DNA of 64,000 bases, from the NCBI RefSeq assembly GCF_003600645.1, contig NZ_CP032482.1:2976001-3040000 (forward strand). The letters run 5' to 3'. Source of the DNA: Yersinia rochesterensis (lineage in GTDB: Bacteria; Pseudomonadota; Gammaproteobacteria; Enterobacterales; Enterobacteriaceae). Positions 58,152 to 64,000 of the stretch are shown here, piece after piece (position 1 is the stretch's first letter; each line of letters starts with the position of its first letter). The translations under genes and the position numbers were made by a program. Below the pieces are notes generated by a model. It was not told the DNA's origin. It worked only from the letters and a program-made list of their open reading frames with translations, and ran no database searches.

Positions 58152-60185
58152 ATGAAACCTATCCATCCCTTGGTCAAAGCGGCACGAGACAGGAAATTGC
58201 CTCACCCCGCGCAACTAAACCAATTCAATCAAAAACACTGGATTGAGTTCATGAACCAAATAGGCCCGCTAAGTGCAGAAGCTTTAGCATACATTTCTGG
58301 AGCTACGTGGCTTAATAATAACTTCCATAGTGTGGAAAACACTCGAAAGCATATCTGTTTTTTTAAAGGCTGCAGACCTGAATATCAGGAAATGATCAGG
58401 GCACATATCGCCAGCACCAATTATGCATTCTGGCAGGTGTGCGACGAACAGGAAGAAATATTTGGAGATATAAGTAATACAGCCATAGAACAGATGATTA
58501 GCAGCAAAACCTCAAAGGTAGGGAAAAGCGATCCGGTCAGTGTAAACAGTGTAAATATGCATAGGCTTGACAGTCTAAGAGGTCCGTTATTCGAGCTATT
58601 TAAATATAAAGATCGTATGCATCTGCTCTTCCCTGATGATCGCCCGGTCAAGTTATCCAAGCTCGACCTTTTTCAAGCAGAAATGAGGATGTCTCAGCAC
58701 TTCCATAGTTTTGCTTCCTTGTGGCAAGACTTACTCTATGGTCGTGCATTATTCGCTTTCCAGCCGAAACGAGTCTTTTTCATTCAATGTCATTCTGACT
58801 ATCACCGCATGAAAACAATTGCAGAATTTCGGCGTGATCACTTTTTAGTCACTTCGATGACTGAAGCAAGCTCTGTGATCGATAATTTTCAGGGTAGTGA
58901 TTTTTGGTCAAACTATCTTCGTTATGAACCAGGTAAGCCGCTGAGCCTAACTCCATGGCAATCATTATCTCAACGGTCGCAAATAATTGCTAAATTTCAG
59001 CCTGTATCGGCTTTAATTCAGCTTGACGATCACCTCAAATCGTTACTAAAACGCAAATCTATTCCTTGTATTGAACGTAAACTACAAACCGTTTTAGACG
59101 TATGGGTTCATTTATCTGTGCTGGCTGTTCAGATTGATGAGCATCTGCGTACAGATAAGGAAATCAATAACTGGTCGACGTTAGTTCAGCTTGCGCCTCA
59201 ATTTGAACGTTCCAATCTTATCTTCACACTTATCCAGTGCTGTGAATATAGCGAAACTGAGATCAACGATGCTGTCGATTTATTGACCTGGAGGGGGACA
59301 TCTCCACAGGAAGATTTATGGGTGCAGCCTCTGGTGTCCATTGAGGATAAATATATTTTCCCGATTAGTGCATTTCTGACTGCTAGTCTCACCCGCAATA
59401 TAGATTGCTGGATGGCCAAAATCGATCCCAAAGATACTCGCCGTGGAAAGCTGTTTGAGAAAGATTTGGTTCGAGTATTAGAAGAGTGCCAAAATGGAAA
59501 TCCGGTAATGAAGGAGTATTTGCGTTATACCGCTGCAATTGAACCAAACTATCACGGGCATGGGGAGGAAATAGATCTAACTTTCTCTTTCGGAAATTTA
59601 CTAATGGTGGTGGAAGCTCGCAGCCGCAAAACATCCATCACTCCACTCGATTATGACAATGAGCTTTTCGATTCTAACGGACTGATGCATAAAACGAAAC
59701 AGGCCACTAGGAAAGCGGCCTTTGTAAGTAATCATCTTGAGCAATTTTGTCAGGATTATTATCCCCATTTGTCGGGAATAAAGGATATAGAAGTAGTCCC
59801 ACTCGTTATCATAAATGGTCAATTTCATGCCGGTTTTCCGTTGAACGATGTGCCCATTATCGATCCGGCGCTTCTGTTGCATTTTCTTCGGGATCGTGAA
59901 GTGCGTTTTATGGCCGCCGCGCCTTATGACAAACATCAATATGGCATTCCGCTTTGGCAAAACCTCGAAGAAGCACAGACACGCTTTAGGGATTATCTTT
60001 CATGTCCTGCTTTGATAAAAATTTATAACGCTATCTGCAGCGAATCTGAAAATCGCTCCAACAATCTCGGGCCAGGGTTTGAAGAGATTGTCTCACTTGT
60101 ATTTGAAATGGGCTTCATGGGGTGGGAAGAGCATATGGCTCATGTTGAACGTGTCTTTCCGAATCAACTTGTTAAATATTACTAA
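58152..60185 (+). CDS. 677-aa protein with PD-(D/E)XK-like nuclease motif, function unknown
   Basis: Soluble protein whose second half has a restriction-endonuclease-like signature: 'GKLFEKDLVRVLEE' (E436), 'GEEIDLTFSF' (D475) and 'LLMVVEARSR' (E488-x-R490). The spacing and hydrophobic strands fit a PD-(D/E)XK core with Arg replacing Lys. The N-terminal 400 residues are helical and unrecognised. SD GAGAGGA precedes the ATG. It lies between two other large unknown genes in the same direction, so a defence or repair role is inferred. Confidence 0.6.
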   Translation: MKPIHPLVKAARDRKLPHPAQLNQFNQKHWIEFMNQIGPLSAEALAYISGATWLNNNFHSVENTRKHICFFKGCRPEYQEMIRAHIASTNYAFWQVCDEQEEIFGDISNTAIEQMISSKTSKVGKSDPVSVNSVNMHRLDSLRGPLFELFKYKDRMHLLFPDDRPVKLSKLDLFQAEMRMSQHFHSFASLWQDLLYGRALFAFQPKRVFFIQCHSDYHRMKTIAEFRRDHFLVTSMTEASSVIDNFQGSDFWSNYLRYEPGKPLSLTPWQSLSQRSQIIAKFQPVSALIQLDDHLKSLLKRKSIPCIERKLQTVLDVWVHLSVLAVQIDEHLRTDKEINNWSTLVQLAPQFERSNLIFTLIQCCEYSETEINDAVDLLTWRGTSPQEDLWVQPLVSIEDKYIFPISAFLTASLTRNIDCWMAKIDPKDTRRGKLFEKDLVRVLEECQNGNPVMKEYLRYTAAIEPNYHGHGEEIDLTFSFGNLLMVVEARSRKTSITPLDYDNELFDSNGLMHKTKQATRKAAFVSNHLEQFCQDYYPHLSGIKDIEVVPLVIINGQFHAGFPLNDVPIIDPALLLHFLRDREVRFMAAAPYDKHQYGIPLWQNLEEAQTRFRDYLSCPALIKIYNAICSESENRSNNLGPGFEEIVSLVFEMGFMGWEEHMAHVERVFPNQLVKYY

Positions 60186-60338
60186 CAGTTAGCGCATCAC
60201 TTTGCGTATATCTTAAGGCTATCTCTTGCTCGATCACCTCAGATGTAATAGGTCGGATCTAATCCCACCCGATTGTACATTGACGCTCATCTTTTAGACA
60301 GATATTGTGATGTCATATTAAAAATATGAGGTTTTGTA

Positions 60339-63300
60339 ATGAATGAGCTCCTTTTACCAGAGCAAGTTAAAGCTGCAAGAGCTCTTCTCGCTTGGTCTCA
60401 ACAAGAACTGGCCTCCAAAGCAAATGTGGCAACATCTACGCTTGCGGATTTTGAGCGTGGCTTTCGTACTCCAGTAGCAAATAATGCCCAAGCTATCCGT
60501 GATGCCTTAGAAGCTGAAGGTTTGCAGTTTATAGCTGGTGGGGTAGTTGAAAGGGGTATGTTGCAGCCACCTGAAAATGTAAAACCTGGTTCTTTGATGC
60601 GCTGGATTAATGCAACTCACCTTTCACAGTGGGGTGAACGGAGAGATGGTCAGAGTGGTATTCCTGAATTATTACGACGTTTAATTTTTGCAACGGTAGG
60701 TCCTGCCGCAAAAGTTCATTTCCCATCAGATGAGAGTGTGCAATATCCTGGTTGGGATGGTGAGTGTAAAACGAATTTGGGTTTGGGCTTTGTTCCTGAG
60801 GGTGATTCTGTTTGGGAAATTGGTGCTCAACGTACCTCTATCCGCACTAAGGCAGAAGAAGATTTTAATAAAAGATCTGGGAATCCACTCGGGTATAGTC
60901 CAGACAAAACAACGTATGTATTCGTTACTCCACAACGCTTTCCTGGTAAAAATAAGTGGGTAGAGGAGAAAAAAGCTCTCAATATTTGGCTGAATATCTG
61001 TGCCATTGACGCTGATGATCTTGTCCATTGGTTAGAAATTTATCCTGCGGTCGCTCAGTGGTTGTCAGTAAAAATAGGTCATCGGCCACAGGGGTTACGT
61101 AATATTGAAGAGTCATGGAGCGAGTGGATTCACGCAACGAGAACACCTCTCACTCCTGATGTTATCTTGGCCGGACGTGATGAAGAACAAACAAAAGTCC
61201 TTAGATGGTTAAGAGATTCACCGCAACAACTATCGGTGCAAGCCGAAGCTCCCGATGAAGCACTAGCTTTTCTTTATGCATCTATAAGTCCTCTGCCTGA
61301 AGAGTATAAGCTGTTCTATTGGAGCAAATGTGTCGTAGTTGACAACGCAACAACAGCCCGGCAATTAGCTGGTTTAGGCACGCCATTAATCATTGTTCTC
61401 ACTATTTCAGAACCGGGGATTGCACAATCTCTTGTTAATAATGGTCACCATGTCTACGCTATCTATGGCTCAGATGTGTCTCATCTATCCGGTCATTCAA
61501 TACGCCTCCCCCGCCCCTGGAGATTTGAGCTAAAAATAGCATTAACTCATGCTGGATTAAATGAGGAGGATGCTCATCGTTATGCCCACGCATCAGGCCG
61601 CAGTATTACGGTATTAAGACGTTTAATGCCCATAGCCCCAAACTATAAACCACAATGGGCTGAACATGTTTCATCTGAGCTTATTGCCGCAATGTTCGCG
61701 GGGGGTTGGGATGAAACCTCATATCAAGATCAAAAAATTATTAGTGATTTAGCTGGTTGCTCTTATGAGCAGGTAGAAGAAATCTTGGCACCGTTAGCAT
61801 CCACTTTTGGTGGTCCATTAATTCGCTCTGGTAATCTTTGGAAAGTAGTTTCATTACGAGATCTTTGGACTCAAGTAGGTAACCAGCTAACTTCCAACCA
61901 ACTAAAGCGCTTTGAGAATACGTTCCATTCGGTGGTGAGCGCCATTGATCCCCATTTTGAGACTCAACCTAATGCCAATACCTTCTATGAAGATAATAGC
62001 GTAGGAAAACCATCAGCTAGTATCCGACGTGGCTTAACAGAATCGATGATTGCCTTGGCTGTTTTCCCAGAGGTAGCAACACTTATTACGGATGTATCTT
62101 CTCATGTGAATAGTGCAGTGTATAAGTTGCTTAATAATGCAACTGAGCCACTTTGGTGGTCTTTGTCTCAGGACTTCCATAATCTTGCAGAAGCAGCCCC
62201 AACGGTATTTCTAGACGCTGTAGAAGCTGGGTTGGAAGGTGATTCACCTCAGATTTTGTCATTATTCCGAAGTGATGAAGGGATAATGCAACCCACAGAG
62301 TATCTTTCAAATTTGTTATGGGCATTAGAGATGTTAGCGCGTAGCCCGCTTTATCTAATGCAATCTGCACTTTTACTGGCTTGGTTAGATGATGTTGATC
62401 CTGGAGGTCGATGGGGAAACCGTCCAGCAGTTTCTTTAAGGCGGATTTTTGTTAGTTGGTCACCACAAACTTATGCTAATTCATCACAACGTATTAAGGT
62501 CATTAATCGGATCATCTCGCTGCATCCAATTGCTGGTTGGAAGTTATTGCTCGCATTAGCACCTCGTTCACACGATACTTCAGAACCTTCTTCTATGCCA
62601 AATTGGCGTGATTTCACTCCTAATGAGCCGGAGTCGATTACCTGGTCCTCTGTTGCAACAGCAGCATGTGAGATCGGTGACAGATTATTAATGTATATAA
62701 ATGGGAGGTGTGAACGGTGGTTTGAACTTTTTCACCTTTGGGGGAATTTTGATTCAAACTGGAAATTTTCAGCAGCTAAGCAATTAGCTGATTACTCCCT
62801 TAACCTCACATCTTCTGATGAAAAAGAAAGGTTGTGGAATGAGTTACGGCGTTTTTTACAGAGAAACCGTGGCTTCAAAGATGCTCCATGGGCTATGTCT
62901 GAAGAAGAATTAGCACCGTTGGATGCAATATTTCTTTCACTAACACCAGAAAATGTCGAGGAGCGTTTTCGCTGGCTATTTTGTGCAGGAGCCAATGAGT
63001 TAGGCGAAAATTATGATTGGCAAACACAACGAAATAGGCTCGAAGAGAGACAATCGGAAGCAGTAGAATTCTTACTTGCAGAACTTGAATTTGAACAAAT
63101 ATTTCATTTCTCTTCAACAATTACGCTGCACTACGATTTTGGTCTTGCTTTAGCACGATCCTCAACAAAGTGTGGGCATAAACATATTCTAATGAAAAAA
63201 GCCCTAATGTCTGGTGATTCAGATATAGCAAATATTGGTTTGGGAATTCTTTATGGACTCAAAGCAACGAAAGGTTCAGAAAGTGAAGCTTGGGTTCAAG

Positions 63301-64000
63301 CATTATGGGAACAAGCTATAACTGAGAATTGGGGGGAGTTAGCGGAAGTACGCATTACCCAAGTTTTGCCAACTGTAATGTCGCTTTGGCTTAAAATTGA
63401 GTCAAGACCAGGCAATATTAGTAAAATATATTGGGAAACGCTCCCTGTATTTAGGGTCTCCGGAAATGTAGAGGCTAAATATGTCATTGACTATTTACTT
63501 TTGGCAAATCGAAGTCACGATGCCCTTGCGTGGCTTTCTAATAATATAAAAATGAAACCAGATGGTTCGCTTATTATTAGAGCAATGCATGCTGCTGTAA
63601 GCGCCAAAGAAAAATTCAATAATGATAATACGATGTCGAGCTATTATATCGGTATTCTCCTGGATTATTTGGAGAGTGATGTAAATACTTCAAAAGAAGA
63701 AATTGTGAGGCTCGAATGGATCTACTTCCAAGTCTTACGCCATTCACGACATCCAGCCAGGAACCTACATCAGGCTCTAGCCCAAGATCCTGTATTTTTT
63801 ACTTCCCTAATGAAATTACTCTACCTGCCTAAAGAAGATAGTGATGTGGTTGAACCTGAACCAACAAATCCTAAGCAAGCCCGTGATATGGCAAGCCAGG
63901 CATATCAAGTTTTGCATGATTGGAGCATCGTACCTGGAACAAATCAACACGGGACTATTGACTCTTCTGCGTTGATGTCGTGGGTCAAAAAAGCTCGTCA
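60339..64000 (+). CDS. Giant XRE-HTH protein of unknown function, running off the window
   Basis: The frame is open from ATG 60339 (SD GAGG) for more than 1220 codons to the window end. Residues 6-60 form a helix-turn-helix (KAARALLAWSQQELASKANV, ATSTLADFERGFRTP). Residues about 125-240 contain QYPGWDGECKT (D140, E142), GDSVWEIGAQRT (E160) and KAEEDFNKRSGNPLG, followed by CAIDADDLVHWLE, a conserved-looking block that may be a nuclease or sensor fold. About 265-500 resembles a degenerate STAND-like ATPase (LAGRDEEQTKVLRWL) without a P-loop. The remainder looks like alpha-helical repeats. The stop is outside the window. Confidence 0.75.
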   Translation, partial: MNELLLPEQVKAARALLAWSQQELASKANVATSTLADFERGFRTPVANNAQAIRDALEAEGLQFIAGGVVERGMLQPPENVKPGSLMRWINATHLSQWGERRDGQSGIPELLRRLIFATVGPAAKVHFPSDESVQYPGWDGECKTNLGLGFVPEGDSVWEIGAQRTSIRTKAEEDFNKRSGNPLGYSPDKTTYVFVTPQRFPGKNKWVEEKKALNIWLNICAIDADDLVHWLEIYPAVAQWLSVKIGHRPQGLRNIEESWSEWIHATRTPLTPDVILAGRDEEQTKVLRWLRDSPQQLSVQAEAPDEALAFLYASISPLPEEYKLFYWSKCVVVDNATTARQLAGLGTPLIIVLTISEPGIAQSLVNNGHHVYAIYGSDVSHLSGHSIRLPRPWRFELKIALTHAGLNEEDAHRYAHASGRSITVLRRLMPIAPNYKPQWAEHVSSELIAAMFAGGWDETSYQDQKIISDLAGCSYEQVEEILAPLASTFGGPLIRSGNLWKVVSLRDLWTQVGNQLTSNQLKRFENTFHSVVSAIDPHFETQPNANTFYEDNSVGKPSASIRRGLTESMIALAVFPEVATLITDVSSHVNSAVYKLLNNATEPLWWSLSQDFHNLAEAAPTVFLDAVEAGLEGDSPQILSLFRSDEGIMQPTEYLSNLLWALEMLARSPLYLMQSALLLAWLDDVDPGGRWGNRPAVSLRRIFVSWSPQTYANSSQRIKVINRIISLHPIAGWKLLLALAPRSHDTSEPSSMPNWRDFTPNEPESITWSSVATAACEIGDRLLMYINGRCERWFELFHLWGNFDSNWKFSAAKQLADYSLNLTSSDEKERLWNELRRFLQRNRGFKDAPWAMSEEELAPLDAIFLSLTPENVEERFRWLFCAGANELGENYDWQTQRNRLEERQSEAVEFLLAELEFEQIFHFSSTITLHYDFGLALARSSTKCGHKHILMKKALMSGDSDIANIGLGILYGLKATKGSESEAWVQALWEQAITENWGELAEVRITQVLPTVMSLWLKIESRPGNISKIYWETLPVFRVSGNVEAKYVIDYLLLANRSHDALAWLSNNIKMKPDGSLIIRAMHAAVSAKEKFNNDNTMSSYYIGILLDYLESDVNTSKEEIVRLEWIYFQVLRHSRHPARNLHQALAQDPVFFTSLMKLLYLPKEDSDVVEPEPTNPKQARDMASQAYQVLHDWSIVPGTNQHGTIDSSALMSWVKKAR

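Larger units (their letters stand above)
53420..64000. mobile_element. argW-linked genomic island, right end outside the window
   Basis: Starts at the tRNA-Arg 3' end and contains an integrase remnant, DUF4942-type gene, CbtA-type toxin gene and three large genes of unknown function, all uncommon in core genomes. The distal att copy lies beyond 64000, so the boundary is open. Confidence 0.75.

Overview
The window is a stretch of an enterobacterial chromosome, most likely Yersinia (Y. enterocolitica group). This rests on the close match of the housekeeping proteins to Yersinia and E. coli orthologues, on the conserved order fabB-mnmC-yfcL-epmC-yfcA-[prophage]-mepA-aroC-prmB-smrB-sixA-fadJ-fadI-yfcZ-fadL-mlaA, and on intergenic repeats of a kind I remember from Yersinia. 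All assignments come from reading the sequence; no database search was run.

Layout. 1-8.7 kb: a secreted glucose-1-phosphatase-type acid phosphatase, then a complete beta-glucoside or cellobiose uptake system (LacI-type repressor, PTS IIB, IIC and IIA, a GH1 6-phospho-beta-glucosidase and a LamB/BglH-type porin) with clear operators, and an amino-acid racemase. 8.7-15.9 kb: a PAS-GGDEF diguanylate cyclase, fabB with adjacent FabR and FadR sites, mnmC, three tandem 122-bp repeats, yfcL, epmC, a related 202-bp repeat, and yfcA. 15.9-33.5 kb: a 17.6-kb prophage bounded by a perfect 22-bp direct repeat that is the 3' end of mepA. It carries a holin/SAR-endolysin/Rz-Rz1 lysis set, a frameshifted acyltransferase, a tailspike, terminase, one large internal virion protein, a replication module (family A polymerase, VRR-NUC, helicase) and an integrase. 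It has no recognisable portal, capsid or tail-tube gene and a broken ORF at the module junction, so it looks deleted or satellite-like. Its insertion splits the mepA-yfcA operon.

33.5-44.9 kb: mepA, aroC, prmB, smrB, sixA, the anaerobic-type beta-oxidation genes fadJ and fadI, yfcZ, the fatty-acid porin fadL, and mlaA, with FadR sites upstream of fadI and fadL. 44.9-52.1 kb: the complete ccmABCDEFGHI cytochrome c maturation operon on the minus strand with a NarP/NarL-like 7-2-7 site upstream. 52.3-53.2 kb: yfdC, broken by a one-base frameshift.

53.4 kb to the window end: a tRNA-Arg(CCU) gene (argW) followed by a genomic island. The island holds a decayed integrase, a DUF4942-type gene, a CbtA-type toxin without its usual antitoxin, and three large co-directional genes of unknown function. 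These are an 856-aa protein resembling the C-terminal part of SIR2/DUF4020 proteins, a 677-aa protein with a PD-(D/E)XK-like motif, and an open frame of more than 1220 codons with an N-terminal XRE helix-turn-helix that runs off the window. I consider this trio the best candidate for an undescribed defence or conflict system here.
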